DNA of 64,000 bases from Edaphobacter sp. 4G125 (GTDB taxonomy: Bacteria; Acidobacteriota; Terriglobia; Terriglobales; Acidobacteriaceae), in the NCBI RefSeq assembly GCF_014274685.1, contig NZ_CP060393.1, positions 1-64,000 on the forward strand. The letters are read 5' to 3'. Numbering within the stretch: the first letter of the stretch is position 1; every line of letters starts with the position of its first letter. Below, piece by piece: positions 54,768-63,936 of the stretch. The translations under genes were made by a program, and so were the position numbers. The notes below the pieces were generated by a model. The model worked only from the letters and a program-made list of their open reading frames with translations. It did not search any database and was not told the origin of the DNA.

Positions 54768-57700
54768 TTACATCTCCCAGTGGCAGCCGCTCACGTTCTT
54801 AGGGTTAGGTACATCCCGCAGCGTTAGCGTGCTATTTGCCGGAACAGTAACGACGCTCGCGAACTCCAGCCCGTTGATCAACTGACTGGAGTTCAGAGGA
54901 GCCACCGTTACCGTGTAGGTCGATTGAGGATTATTGATGCGATAGATCGCGCCGCTCTGTCCTGTGCAGTCCGGCAGCGTCATCACACCTGCATTTGCCA
55001 ATCCGGAGAGCGATACCGCGCCGTCGGCTGCCGTCATGCTGTAAGGCAGTGCGGCAACAACATGTGGATTCGTCTCGTTGTAACCAAAGGTGTAGTTCAG
55101 CACGTTGCTGACGGCGTTCGCCAATAGCTGCTGACCTGCCTGGTTGGGATGCACTCCATCGGCATTGAATACCGAGGTGTTTGCATAAGCACCGTCTGCC
55201 CCGAGTTGAGGATTCGCAGCAAAGTCGACGATGCCATCCGCCCCGGCCTGACGTGCCTTACCCAGGACCAGCGCGTTATAGGCGTTCTTGTCGCTGTCGA
55301 GCAGCACGCTGCGGCCATCGACTCCAGTACGTGAAAGCATCGTCCCCACAAAGACCTTGCAGCCGGCTTGTTTCAGCGTTTGAATTTCCCCGGCCAACGC
55401 CGCAAAGGTCGTCGGCGCGTCGAAGCCGAAGCTTAGGTCGTTGGTTCCTGCGAAGACTACTGCTACCGAAGGTCCGCTGCTGGCCAGGCAGCGTTGTCCC
55501 ACGCGGTTTGCCTCCGATCCGTTGAGCGCCTGAAGTAGAACACCATAGATGCCCCAGTTCTTCGTGGTATACGCTGGCTGATTGCTCAGCGAGAGCAGTG
55601 ACGGCCACGGCGTTGAAGCGCCTGTGCCGAAGGTGATCGAGTCCCCGATTGCATGGAGTTGCGGAGTCGCCGAAACGATGGATTGCGGCGTTACCACCAC
55701 TCCACGGTTGGCGACCTCATTGCGAATCGCCGCGCTGATCGTCTGCACATCAACCGCCGCCAGTTGCGTAGGATACGTGCGCAGGCGATAGAAGACACCG
55801 TTCAAGCCAGAGGTCGTCCATGGACTGACTCCGCTTGAGCCGAGATACAGATTGCCCGTCGTCTGCGCTCCGGCAGAGGTTCCTTCCTTGATGTATGAGG
55901 CCACCTCAACGCCATCGATGTAAAGACGGTCCAGCGATCCGCTGCCTGAGCCGAGGGTCACAGCCAGCACGTGGAAACCACTGATGAAGTTTGCCGCGCT
56001 GGTCACCGGATAGCCGTTGGTGTACACCCGCGGAGCATAAGTCTGCGGAATCAGATTATTGCCATCGGGAGTCGCGGACTGGTACATGAAGTTGAATCCG
56101 TTACCTCCCATCGAACTGGAGATCAACACCGGATAGCTATTGCCGGGCTGATTCCCTGCGGTCAACGGATTGATATAGACGGCCAGAAAAAACGTCCTGG
56201 TCGCGTTGAGTGCGGAAGGAAGCACGACTCCCTGTGCCGTTGCGAAGGAGAGTCCTGTCGAGGTCCACGTGGGCGTGGCGGCACCAGTCAACAGTGTGGC
56301 GTTGTTTCCATTCGTGGTGCTGTCGGCAACGGTTGTGCCTGCGCCTTGCAGGAAGTTGTAATCCGCCGTGGCGCCTGCAAGCAACGTACCTCCTGTGCCG
56401 TTTCCTGGCGGAACGGCCCAGGTTCCATCTTCGCGAAGGAAGCGCGTCGTGCCTGCGGTTGCGCCGGGATCGGGAACGGCCCCCTGCGCATGGCTCGCTC
56501 CCGACGCATTGAAGACAGGGATCTGCGAGGCAGCGATCGAACCGTTTAATGTTGTAGCGTTCACGGTTGTAGCGGTGATGGTCCCGGCGGCAAATCCCTG
56601 TGGCGTGAAGCTGTACCCTGTCCCGCGCAAACTAAAGTTGAGCGAGCTCGTGTTCGGAGCGAAGCTGATCGTATCCGTTCCAACCGATGAGTTCATCTCG
56701 AAGAGGTTGTAGCCGGAGTTCCAGCGCCCGCATCCGTGCGAATTACATCGGATGGCGAAGACGGCCCGCTCACCCGCATCGAGAATCATCGAGCGCTGCC
56801 AGACGCCTTTGGTTACCAAGGCTGCGTCGGGAGCCGTATGAGTGCCTCCGTTGCCGAAGTAGTTCGATGCCGGCACTGCATTGTTGATGAACCATCCCTG
56901 AAGACCTGGCCCGTTGTTCCCTTCGTACTGTATGCCGGTCATCTGGTAGGACGAAGGACGTGGAGTCGTCTGACCGATATATTCAACGTCTCCGCCCACC
57001 TTCTGCTGGTAATAATGTGGCTGCTCCACTGGATCGTTCGCAGCCCAGCTCACGTTGTTCGGCGCAAGTGTCATCTGCCCATCGACAAGTTTGGTCGAAG
57101 GATTCATGACGCTTAACACTTCAGCCATGGGATACAGCGCATAGCCACCCGTGAGCAGAGCAACCGTTCCACCGGAGCTTGTGCCATCCGCCCCATTCTG
57201 CGTATACGTCAGCTTATTGGACGCCGTTGTCGTCACAACATAGCTGCCGTTGAAGCTGGAGTCTGCAATTCCAGAGATGACAAGTGTCAACCCATTGAGG
57301 TCCGCAGGAAGATTGCCTGCCGTCGTAAGCGTTACTGTATTTCCGCTGCGCACGGCAGACGTAATCGGTAGCGCAATATTCGCGAAGGCTGAAGTACTGC
57401 TGTTGGCTCCCACGATGGGAGTTGAGCCTCCGGCATAGTAAAGCCCGGTGGAAGAATACGAACCGATTACAGGAAAGACCTGGCGGATTCCATTCGCTGT
57501 ATCGACGGTCTGTTCCAGACCGTAGCCGCACAGGCCTCCAATCGCAACCGTTGCCTGCGCCGCATGCGCGCGTTTGAAGGTGAACTGCAGGTGCGTCGCA
57601 TCGACGACACTGTAGTTCGCCATCTCATAGTCTTCAAAACCAAAGTTTGGCGCTGAGGGATCAGCCACGCAGGCCACTCCTGTTTGCGTGGGCGCTGACG

Positions 57701-59342
57701 AGGTGCTGGCAGAAAATCCTGCGGGCAGGCCCGTCGTATTGATGGCCAGGGTCACGGTTCCCGGAGCAATATCGTGGGCCTGTGATGGGGCGGCCTGCGC
57801 AAGCTGAAGGAAGATGCTAACCGGAAAGCTGGTTCCACTGAAGGACGCCGAGGCATTCGCTCCACTTGTTCCTGTTCCGATAAGCAAGCCTGCATTGAGA
57901 ACGTTCGCCGGATTTGTGTTGATGAGATAACGGCCGTCTCCCTGGGTTCCTCCATTCGTCAGTGGAGCAATCGCGACAGAGGTTGAGCCTGGTGTACAGC
58001 CGGAGATACAACTTCCCGTGAAGACCCGCGGATCCTCACGGATCTGCAAATCCATTGGATGTGCTCCTTCATCGGCATTATCGCGGAAGCCACCAAAGGA
58101 ACGGATGAATTGTGCTCCGGCCAGACAGTCGCCCACGCCGAAGCAACTGACATCCAGTGGTGCAAGCACATGCTGGCCCTGAGTGTTGTAGCGTCCATTG
58201 ACCATCAAGGCACTGTAGCCCATCTTGAAGTAGGGCACCGTAGCATCGATGTTCTCTGGGAAATGATTGGAGCCGCCCGCAATGGCCTGGTGATCGATCT
58301 CGAGTCCAACTGAACCTGGAGTCTGCGTTCGTGTCGTCTGATGGATCATGGCAGTAGGACGAGTAGCTGTAACATTGATGACCTGTCCAGCCTCGAGGCC
58401 TGGAACCATGACGCTCTCGGGGTTCAGATAGCTGTCGCGTCGCTGCCCTCCGCGCATGTCCTCGATGTGAGTTCCGTCGTTCCACCGCGAAGGATAGTAG
58501 AGCTCCGGAGAGGAATAGTTCTGCTCTGCCTTCAACTCACAGCCACTGGCGCAGTCCGGGCTGGCCAACGCATTCGCGATTCCGTTCGCTCCACGACCAT
58601 CCTGATACTGGCTGGCGTATTGCACGCCATTCAGCCGGTTCACTGACACCTGTGTTCCCGCAGGCTGCGCAATGGTCTGGTTTCCCGGAGGAAAAACACT
58701 GAGCTTTTGCGAAAGACCGCTTGCCACCGATGCGACGTTGACGTCCACATAGTTCTTGGTGGAGGCCTGCGAAGGAGTTGAAGGATCTCCGGCGAGCGTC
58801 AAGGCGCCGGTCATGGCATCGCCGGTCTTCTGGATATAGGGTGTTGAATCCAGTGGCTGACCTGCGACAGCGTTGGCGATTGCAGTATCGACATAGCTCT
58901 TGCTGACTGTCTGCATCGCCACAGCGGTAGGCAGAACAGCATTCCGTACTGCGCTGATGTGTACTGGAGCCGGGCTGACCGGAACCACCCAGTACTCGCG
59001 ATCAGCCTTTCCGTCGTCAAGATGATAAATGACGGTGTAGTACGTCCCTACAGGATTGGCACCTGCATTGGGAGCGAGTTGGGTGTTCAGTACACCGGCC
59101 GAAGTCAACGTCACTGACGTACTGCCGCTGGTCACCGGTTGGCCATTGGCCGTGGTGAAGGTAGGCCAACTGATCAGAACTGTGCCCTTCGCGGGAGTCC
59201 CATCGGCACGATAGATTGTATCTGTAACTTGCGTGGTTACAACCTGAGCCACTGCGGTAACATTCGCGCCCACCAGCACAAGGATCGCAGGCACAGCCAG
59301 CAGGATGGAAACCAATATCCTTCCTCGTCTTCGTAAATTCAT
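54768..59342 (-). CDS. Giant fibre-like protein with signal peptide, LamG-like domain and SGNH hydrolase domain
   Basis: A 1524-residue protein in the phage module. The N-terminus is a clear Sec-type signal (RRRGRILVSILLAVPAILV, cleavage near AVAQ), odd for a tail fibre. Residues about 150 to 215 have tail-fibre-like repeats (GDAMTGALTLAGDPSTPSQ, STKNYVDVNVASV). The middle is beta-rich and Gly/Ser/Thr-rich. Residues about 990 to 1195 resemble a LamG/concanavalin fold. An SGNH/GDSL hydrolase follows, with GDSIT near 1231, GTND near 1299 and the His of DGVHPNQAG near 1394, all catalytic blocks intact. A last C-terminal beta domain ends in GCHWEM. It may de-acetylate or de-esterify a surface polysaccharide. 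Confidence 0.75.
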   Translation of the reverse strand: MNLRRRGRILVSILLAVPAILVLVGANVTAVAQVVTTQVTDTIYRADGTPAKGTVLISWPTFTTANGQPVTSGSTSVTLTSAGVLNTQLAPNAGANPVGTYYTVIYHLDDGKADREYWVVPVSPAPVHISAVRNAVLPTAVAMQTVSKSYVDTAIANAVAGQPLDSTPYIQKTGDAMTGALTLAGDPSTPSQASTKNYVDVNVASVASGLSQKLSVFPPGNQTIAQPAGTQVSVNRLNGVQYASQYQDGRGANGIANALASPDCASGCELKAEQNYSSPELYYPSRWNDGTHIEDMRGGQRRDSYLNPESVMVPGLEAGQVINVTATRPTAMIHQTTRTQTPGSVGLEIDHQAIAGGSNHFPENIDATVPYFKMGYSALMVNGRYNTQGQHVLAPLDVSCFGVGDCLAGAQFIRSFGGFRDNADEGAHPMDLQIREDPRVFTGSCISGCTPGSTSVAIAPLTNGGTQGDGRYLINTNPANVLNAGLLIGTGTSGANASASFSGTSFPVSIFLQLAQAAPSQAHDIAPGTVTLAINTTGLPAGFSASTSSAPTQTGVACVADPSAPNFGFEDYEMANYSVVDATHLQFTFKRAHAAQATVAIGGLCGYGLEQTVDTANGIRQVFPVIGSYSSTGLYYAGGSTPIVGANSSTSAFANIALPITSAVRSGNTVTLTTAGNLPADLNGLTLVISGIADSSFNGSYVVTTTASNKLTYTQNGADGTSSGGTVALLTGGYALYPMAEVLSVMNPSTKLVDGQMTLAPNNVSWAANDPVEQPHYYQQKVGGDVEYIGQTTPRPSSYQMTGIQYEGNNGPGLQGWFINNAVPASNYFGNGGTHTAPDAALVTKGVWQRSMILDAGERAVFAIRCNSHGCGRWNSGYNLFEMNSSVGTDTISFAPNTSSLNFSLRGTGYSFTPQGFAAGTITATTVNATTLNGSIAASQIPVFNASGASHAQGAVPDPGATAGTTRFLREDGTWAVPPGNGTGGTLLAGATADYNFLQGAGTTVADSTTNGNNATLLTGAATPTWTSTGLSFATAQGVVLPSALNATRTFFLAVYINPLTAGNQPGNSYPVLISSSMGGNGFNFMYQSATPDGNNLIPQTYAPRVYTNGYPVTSAANFISGFHVLAVTLGSGSGSLDRLYIDGVEVASYIKEGTSAGAQTTGNLYLGSSGVSPWTTSGLNGVFYRLRTYPTQLAAVDVQTISAAIRNEVANRGVVVTPQSIVSATPQLHAIGDSITFGTGASTPWPSLLSLSNQPAYTTKNWGIYGVLLQALNGSEANRVGQRCLASSGPSVAVVFAGTNDLSFGFDAPTTFAALAGEIQTLKQAGCKVFVGTMLSRTGVDGRSVLLDSDKNAYNALVLGKARQAGADGIVDFAANPQLGADGAYANTSVFNADGVHPNQAGQQLLANAVSNVLNYTFGYNETNPHVVAALPYSMTAADGAVSLSGLANAGVMTLPDCTGQSGAIYRINNPQSTYTVTVAPLNSSQLINGLEFASVVTVPANSTLTLRDVPNPKNVSGCHWEM

Positions 59343-59386
59343 CGTCGTTCTCTTTCTTTGTTGGCAGAATCGAATTCAATTCGTTT

Positions 59387-60319
59387 TCAAGCAGGCAGAT
59401 AGCTGCGGAAGCACAAAGCGCGTTCGCCATCGCTCGAATCGATAACAGGAAGCGCGCGAAACGCCCCGGCGAGCTTGATCCGCTCGAGTGGAGCGGCGAT
59501 CGTCTCCATCGTTTCGGCAGCACTCTGCATGGTTTGCAGGCGCGGATAGTGATAGATCACACGGTCGCCTTGTTCGCCCTCATGGACAAAGAGCGCAGAC
59601 CACTCCTGGAAGAAGCTGCTGCCTTCGCGATCGACAAACCCCGCCAGCCGCGAGACCTGCATGCCAGCAACGGGATCTCCTGCCAACAAAGACGACTCCA
59701 GCGCGAGTGTTCCGTTCTGGATCGATGCGATGCGACCCACGTTCAGCGAGATTCGCCGGATGTAGTTCACATCGCCATTCACCTCGGCAGAGTTAAGGAG
59801 ATAAGCTCCGCTGATGCCGCTACCGAGATAGCCGGTCTGCCCGGTGTAGTCCAGATCGACAACAACGAGATCTCCCACAGAGAACTGGGGTGCGGCAGCA
59901 CCAATCAAAAGCGACGACGCCGTCGATCCAGGCTGGACAGGAACAGCCACAGGCGCGCTTCCATTGCTGGCCAGCAGGTTCATCTGCTGTGACCCACAGG
60001 TGAGCGCCATCTGCAACTTGCCCCAGCACGTGAATTCAATCTGGACAGCTGCCTCGAATTCGGTGCGTACCTGCGTCGCAGTGAACGAAGGTGCGCCGGT
60101 ACGCAGGGCAACGATGCCGTTCTTTGCGCCGTTGTTGCTGCGGCGAAAGTTCTCGCACCATCCCAGATCGATCCAAGGCGCCGGAGGAACATCGAGCGCA
60201 AACCGTCCATTCTGCGCAGCATCAAAGAGCGTTGGCGTTCCAGTGGCTCTGTTGACTGGAGCGAAGTAAGCGCGGATGCGTCGCGCTACAGGGGCAATCG
60301 AATGTGTAAGCGTACTCAT
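59387..60319 (-). CDS. Putative phage tail tube/major tail protein
   Basis: A 310-residue protein beginning MSTLTHSIAPVARRIRAYFA. Residues 40 to 80 (FALDVPPAPWIDLGWCENFR) and the beta-rich remainder resemble phage tail-tube proteins. Start chosen at 60319 because it overlaps the preceding stop by four bases (ATGA), giving translational coupling; a longer frame to 60418 lies inside that gene. It is followed 44 bases later by the fibre-like gene; no tape-measure gene lies between, where most siphoviruses would have one. Confidence 0.55.
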   Translation of the reverse strand: MSTLTHSIAPVARRIRAYFAPVNRATGTPTLFDAAQNGRFALDVPPAPWIDLGWCENFRRSNNGAKNGIVALRTGAPSFTATQVRTEFEAAVQIEFTCWGKLQMALTCGSQQMNLLASNGSAPVAVPVQPGSTASSLLIGAAAPQFSVGDLVVVDLDYTGQTGYLGSGISGAYLLNSAEVNGDVNYIRRISLNVGRIASIQNGTLALESSLLAGDPVAGMQVSRLAGFVDREGSSFFQEWSALFVHEGEQGDRVIYHYPRLQTMQSAAETMETIAAPLERIKLAGAFRALPVIDSSDGERALCFRSYLPA

Positions 60320-60810
60320 TGCAGCCCCGCTTCCTGATAGCTGAAGACTTCGATAGTCGCTATCTGTTCCAGCTGTTCGCCGTTGACCGTAATCGCGCCA
60401 AAGTTGACGTCGTTCCAAAATATGTTCGTCCGCATAGGAGCGGGCGGAGTCGCGGTGTAGTCGGTCTTGATGGTGTTCTGTGGGCTCTTGTTAAGAGCCG
60501 CCGCAAGCTCGGCATCCATCGCTGCCATCAACCTGCCTCGATCCATGCTTCCGTTGTCCGCGTTTCCTGCGGTAGCGTAACGGATCTCGCAGCGCATGGA
60601 GACCAGCGGCATCGTCTGCTGTGTGTTCATGGAAGTCTCATTCCAGCGCAAGCGGAAGATATCGGTCAGTGGAACCGCTGTGACGAGCTCGTTCTCTTCG
60701 ACCAGGACACCGGGCCGCGTAACACCACGCACCAGCACCGTGCGCGCTGGATTCAGCGCAGCGATGCGATCGCGCAGCGCGATATAAAACGTGTCCTTCG
60801 CACGTTGCAT
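60316..60810 (-). CDS. Putative phage tail terminator/completion protein
   Basis: A 164-residue protein (FYIALRDRIAALNPARTVLVRG near the start, then a segment with MRCEIRYATAGNADNGSMDRG). Size, position after the neck genes and the alpha/beta pattern suit a tail terminator that caps the tail tube. No catalytic motif is seen. The ATG stop overlap with the next gene suggests coupled translation. Assignment rests mostly on position. Confidence 0.5.
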   Translation of the reverse strand: MQRAKDTFYIALRDRIAALNPARTVLVRGVTRPGVLVEENELVTAVPLTDIFRLRWNETSMNTQQTMPLVSMRCEIRYATAGNADNGSMDRGRLMAAMDAELAAALNKSPQNTIKTDYTATPPAPMRTNIFWNDVNFGAITVNGEQLEQIATIEVFSYQEAGLQ

Positions 60811-60847
60811 AAGATGGAATCCTTTCTATGGAGAGTTGGGCAGAGAA

Positions 60848-61276
60848 CTACACCGTGTTCTTCGGCGGTTCGCGCAGAACGAGCTTGTAGGCATAGATCA
60901 GACCGCCAGCCTCAAGCTCGCTAACGTTGGTGATCGCAAGCAGAAGATCGTCGACCACAACGCCCGCGGCAGAGGCGAAAAATGTATTCGCTGAGCCATA
61001 GCTCAACAAACCGGCAAGTGCTTCCACCGCTGTTGCGGAGACCAGTAGCTCGCGGCGCTTTGCTTTGTCCCCGACCATCGTTGCAGTCGATGAGCGGAAG
61101 ACGACAGGAGTCAGCTCAACATCCTGAAACTGTGGTGCAGCAAAGCCAAGCTGCTCTCCGGGATCGACAGCGTTCGCTGGCGCAGGAATGCGTAACAGAA
61201 CAGAACGCGCGCCGGAGCCATAAAACATCGCATCGGTCATGCGGCGCAGCGCAACTACATGCAAGGGAGTGGTCAT
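60848..61276 (-). CDS. Putative phage neck/head-closure protein
   Basis: A 142-residue protein (MTTPLHVVALRRMTDAMFYG at the start; VELTPVVFRSSTATMVGDKAKR in the middle). ATG at 61276 has GGGGTGA six bases upstream; a GTG at 61285 overlaps the preceding stop. It lies between the connector and the tail-terminator-like gene, the usual place of head-closure proteins. Beta-rich C-terminus with LIYAYKLVLREPPKN. Family not recognised with confidence. Confidence 0.5.
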   Translation of the reverse strand: MTTPLHVVALRRMTDAMFYGSGARSVLLRIPAPANAVDPGEQLGFAAPQFQDVELTPVVFRSSTATMVGDKAKRRELLVSATAVEALAGLLSYGSANTFFASAAGVVVDDLLLAITNVSELEAGGLIYAYKLVLREPPKNTV

Positions 61277-61281
61277 CGCAA

Positions 61282-61905
61282 TCACCCCATCCTTTCCGCA
61301 ACGTAAGGACGCAGAAGCTGCTGCACCTGATCATCGAGGAGCGAGCCGCTAAAGTACTCCATCTGCATGGTGTCGATGCGGCTGCTCTTCACGTTGACCG
61401 CAGGTGTTGCCTGAGCATTCTTAACAATCTGCGCACAGGCCACCTTGATCGCCGGTGGAATGACATCGAACCCGGAGGTATAAGTCACCTCGACTTCGTT
61501 GTAGTTAAGGCCGAAGAAGTTCGACGGAAAGGTAAGTTCGGCTGCGGCCAAATCGATATCGACACTCGCGGGATCGAGCATGCTCCAGCTTCCCGGCACC
61601 GCGAAGGCATAGGCCACCTGTTCACGAAAAAGATCGGGCATCTCTCCACGCCGTGGCCGCGTATAACGCACGCGCACCTGAGTCAGAGGAGAGCTTGCTC
61701 CATCCGCTGCGGCGAGCGGACGATAACTGAGACGCACACTCTGCGCTCCAGGCGCGAGGCGCATCCTCTCGACATATTGTGTAATCAGCAGGCTGGGCCG
61801 ACGGCAATGAGCTTCCATCAGCGCCGAAGCCGCGGTAACCAGGTCGTCTGGTGTTTCGGCGCTCAGCCCGTACTGCACGTACTCTGTTGGCGACAAGTAC
61901 CCCAC
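61282..61905 (-). CDS. Phage head-tail connector protein (gp6-like)
   Basis: A 207-residue protein with the layout of phage head-tail adaptors: an N-terminal helical part (DDLVTAASALMEAHCRRPSL), beta strands (VDIDLAAAELTFPSNFF, YNEVEVTYTSGFDVIPPAIK), and a C-terminal helical part with FSGSLLDDQVQQLLRPYV. The GTG start follows AAGGAGGTG. A terminator for the upstream capsid gene lies just before this ribosome binding site, so the gene probably has its own promoter or read-through. Confidence 0.7.
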   Translation of the reverse strand: MGYLSPTEYVQYGLSAETPDDLVTAASALMEAHCRRPSLLITQYVERMRLAPGAQSVRLSYRPLAAADGASSPLTQVRVRYTRPRRGEMPDLFREQVAYAFAVPGSWSMLDPASVDIDLAAAELTFPSNFFGLNYNEVEVTYTSGFDVIPPAIKVACAQIVKNAQATPAVNVKSSRIDTMQMEYFSGSLLDDQVQQLLRPYVAERMG

Positions 61906-61918
61906 AACACCTCCTTAG

Positions 61919-61959
61919 AAAAAGAGACAGGAACCGGACAAATGCTCCGGCTCCTGTCT
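61919..61959 (-). terminator. Intrinsic terminator after the capsid-like gene
   Basis: Minus-strand stem of 14 bp with one mismatch (AGACAGGAGCCGGA / TCCGGTTCCTGTCT) followed by CTTTTTCT. It begins 31 bases after the capsid-like stop and ends just before the connector ribosome binding site. Confidence 0.85.
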
Positions 61960-61990
61960 GCCCTCAAAACCATCGAACGACTGCCTCGAT

Positions 61991-62962
61991 TTAGCGGTCG
62001 ACGAGAACTTCGCAGTGAGCGTAGCTGGCGCCCTTGACGACAAGTCCACCGAACTTGACCACGACATACTGCGAGGCCAGTGAGCCGGGAACCCCGAGCT
62101 GGAAGACGCGTGGGTTCGGATCGCCCAGCCAGTGGTACTCGATGAGGTCTTCGGTGACGATGTATGCGGGCAACACCGCTGTGCCTGAACCTGGTGTTCC
62201 GCTGTAGCCGAGTGTCCACTCTGGAATCAGAGGCAAATCGCCAGCCTGGGTCGAAAGCGTCTTGACGCTGAGCCCTGCAGCGATCTCCTTAGTGGAGAGA
62301 ACAACGTTGAACTCCTGCTTCATCTCGCGATCGATCAGATCGAGCAACACAGGATTGGCATAGATTGCCGTAGGACGAACACCATACGACGTGTTCGAAA
62401 GCATCTTCGCAACTGTGGATTTCAATTTATCGACGATGCTATCGGAGGCCGCAACGGTGATGCTGTTGCCGCCAGCGGAGATCTGCGCAGTGGCGCCGAA
62501 GTATTGCGGCGTGGTTGGCGTGCTGAGGCTATTGTCGGTACCGTTCCACAGTGCAATGTCGTGCGTGCGCAGAACGCCGTCAACCGTGTCGGCAAGGTCC
62601 TTGGCCTGCAGATAAGCAAACTGCGACTGCTGCTGACCTAGCTCAAGATCGAAGAGGTTGTAATTGATCTGCGAGACCAGTGCCTTGAGAGGAACGCTGC
62701 GCTCGACGCGGGTTGGCGTAACAAGCGGTGCGACAATGTTGCGCGGATCGACGAAGCCGGAGGCAGCGGTCGGGGCCGGGATCGCCGTCTCCTCGAAGAA
62801 GCGCGAGGGATGACCCGTTGCTGGAACCTGCTTGATGCGACGGCCGAAGATGCCGCGACGCTGCACCAGATCGGTGATCTCGGACTGGTAGGCAGGAACC
62901 TCAATCGCTCCTGGCCCGAGGAAGTCGGCGGCGGCATAGATCTCAGTAAACTTCGCGTTCAT
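61991..62962 (-). CDS. Putative major capsid protein
   Basis: A 323-residue protein in capsid position (after the coiled-coil gene, before the connector). The N-terminal arm (MNAKFTEIYAAADFLGPGA, VPAYQSEITDLVQRRGIFGR) is extended, and the core includes FVDPRNIVAPLVTPTRVERS, LADTVDGVLRTHDIALWNG, a P-domain-like YANPVLLDLIDREM, and PLIPEWTLGYSG. This fits an HK97-fold capsid but I cannot name the family. The ATG at 62962 follows AAGGAGAA seven bases upstream, better than an in-frame start at 62977. Confidence 0.65.
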   Translation of the reverse strand: MNAKFTEIYAAADFLGPGAIEVPAYQSEITDLVQRRGIFGRRIKQVPATGHPSRFFEETAIPAPTAASGFVDPRNIVAPLVTPTRVERSVPLKALVSQINYNLFDLELGQQQSQFAYLQAKDLADTVDGVLRTHDIALWNGTDNSLSTPTTPQYFGATAQISAGGNSITVAASDSIVDKLKSTVAKMLSNTSYGVRPTAIYANPVLLDLIDREMKQEFNVVLSTKEIAAGLSVKTLSTQAGDLPLIPEWTLGYSGTPGSGTAVLPAYIVTEDLIEYHWLGDPNPRVFQLGVPGSLASQYVVVKFGGLVVKGASYAHCEVLVDR

Positions 62963-62975
62963 GATTCTCCTTTTC

Positions 62976-63010
62976 AAAAACGAAAGGCGTGGCTCGTGGC
63001 CAACGCCTTT
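62976..63010 (-). terminator. Intrinsic terminator after the coiled-coil gene
   Basis: Minus-strand stem AAAGGCGT(T)GGC / GCCACGCCTTT with a small loop, followed by CGTTTTTG. It lies 43 bases after the coiled-coil gene stop and immediately before the capsid ribosome binding site. Confidence 0.8.
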
Positions 63011-63052
63011 GGGTAATGTGGTGCGGTTCAGAATGATGGAAGACTTCTGTCG

Positions 63053-63466
63053 TTAGCTGAGCAGTCCAGCTCGAAGCAACCGCGCCTTCACGGCGATACG
63101 CTGCTCCAGGCTGAGGCTACCGAGCGCGGTATCGAGCGCGCCGGCATCGAGCGAGCTTACGGCGACTCCCTGCTTGGTGAGTAGTGTGGCCATCTCGGCA
63201 GGGATCGTCTTCCTGCGATTTATAACTTGTTCTGGAGCTTTTTCTGTTGCTGCGGCTTCCAGCTCGGCAATCCTTGCCTCAGCGGCAGCCAGACGCTCTT
63301 CGAGAGCGGCCTCGACCGTGGCAGAGATGCGCCCAATGGTCGTCTCAGCTGCATTCTGACGTTCGGCCAGGCGCTCCATTGCCTGCTCCAGCAACACCGC
63401 AGCGGCTGACAAACGAGCTACAGTCGATTCAAGCTCAACACTCTGTTCCAATTTCTCCATCTCCAT
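63053..63466 (-). CDS. Coiled-coil protein of the phage module (possible scaffold)
   Basis: A 137-residue protein. Residues about 5 to 85 are a long heptad-rich coiled coil (VARLSAAAVLLEQAMERLAE, LEERLAAAEARIAELEAAAT), followed by a compact C-terminal helical domain (LLTKQGVAVSSLDAG, LSLEQRIAVKARLLRAGLL). A coiled-coil protein directly before a capsid gene is often a scaffold, but a virion or accessory role is equally possible. ATG at 63466 has GAGG six bases upstream; the frame extends to 63496. Confidence 0.55.
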   Translation of the reverse strand: MEMEKLEQSVELESTVARLSAAAVLLEQAMERLAERQNAAETTIGRISATVEAALEERLAAAEARIAELEAAATEKAPEQVINRRKTIPAEMATLLTKQGVAVSSLDAGALDTALGSLSLEQRIAVKARLLRAGLLS

Positions 63467-63513
63467 TGGTTCCTCACTTGATTTGATTGTGTCCACCCAC
63501 TGATAATCCTGAT

Positions 63514-63900
63514 CTACGCCTTGATGGCGGATGCCTGCATCTGCTGCACGTTCAAAATGGCGACGACAGCAGAAACGATACTGGCGATGTAATTTGAATC
63601 GGCAATGATACCGGCTTTTGCGAGAAGCGTGGCCACGGTCCGTTCGGTGAGAAGCAGCACCTCAGCCAGCTTCTGAGGGCCGGTTCCACTTTGCGCTCCG
63701 CTGGCAGCGTACTTCTGCTCGATCAACAGAACAGCGTTCTGGATCAGCGTGGTCGCGTCGAGAATTTCAACGGCGATAGGCGCTGCTGAGGGAAACAGCA
63801 GCATGACCAGTTTTTCGACCGGCACTGCGTAGGCCAGCGCCCACTTCAATCCCTTGGCGAAGCCCTTGCCGATGGCTTCGAGTACACCGATAAAGCTCAT
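63514..63900 (-). CDS. Helical phage-module protein, first gene of the unit
   Basis: A 128-residue protein with a hydrophobic first half (MSFIGVLEAIGKGFAKGLKW, VEKLVMLLFPSAAPIAVEIL) and a second half of two amphipathic helices (KLAEVLLLTERTVATLLAK, SNYIASIVSAVVAILN). The ATG at 63900 has AAGGAG six bases upstream; longer frames start at 63924 or 63948. Its layout matches the small protein at the opposite end of the module (47205). Function unknown. Confidence 0.6.
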   Translation of the reverse strand: MSFIGVLEAIGKGFAKGLKWALAYAVPVEKLVMLLFPSAAPIAVEILDATTLIQNAVLLIEQKYAASGAQSGTGPQKLAEVLLLTERTVATLLAKAGIIADSNYIASIVSAVVAILNVQQMQASAIKA

Positions 63901-63936
63901 GAGTTCTCCTTTGGTGTTTGTCATAACTAAATGCGA

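Noticed and set aside
60982..62037. 351-codon plus-strand frame in the phage module
   Set aside because: Antisense to the connector and neck genes; Arg/His/Ser-rich with no recognisable fold.
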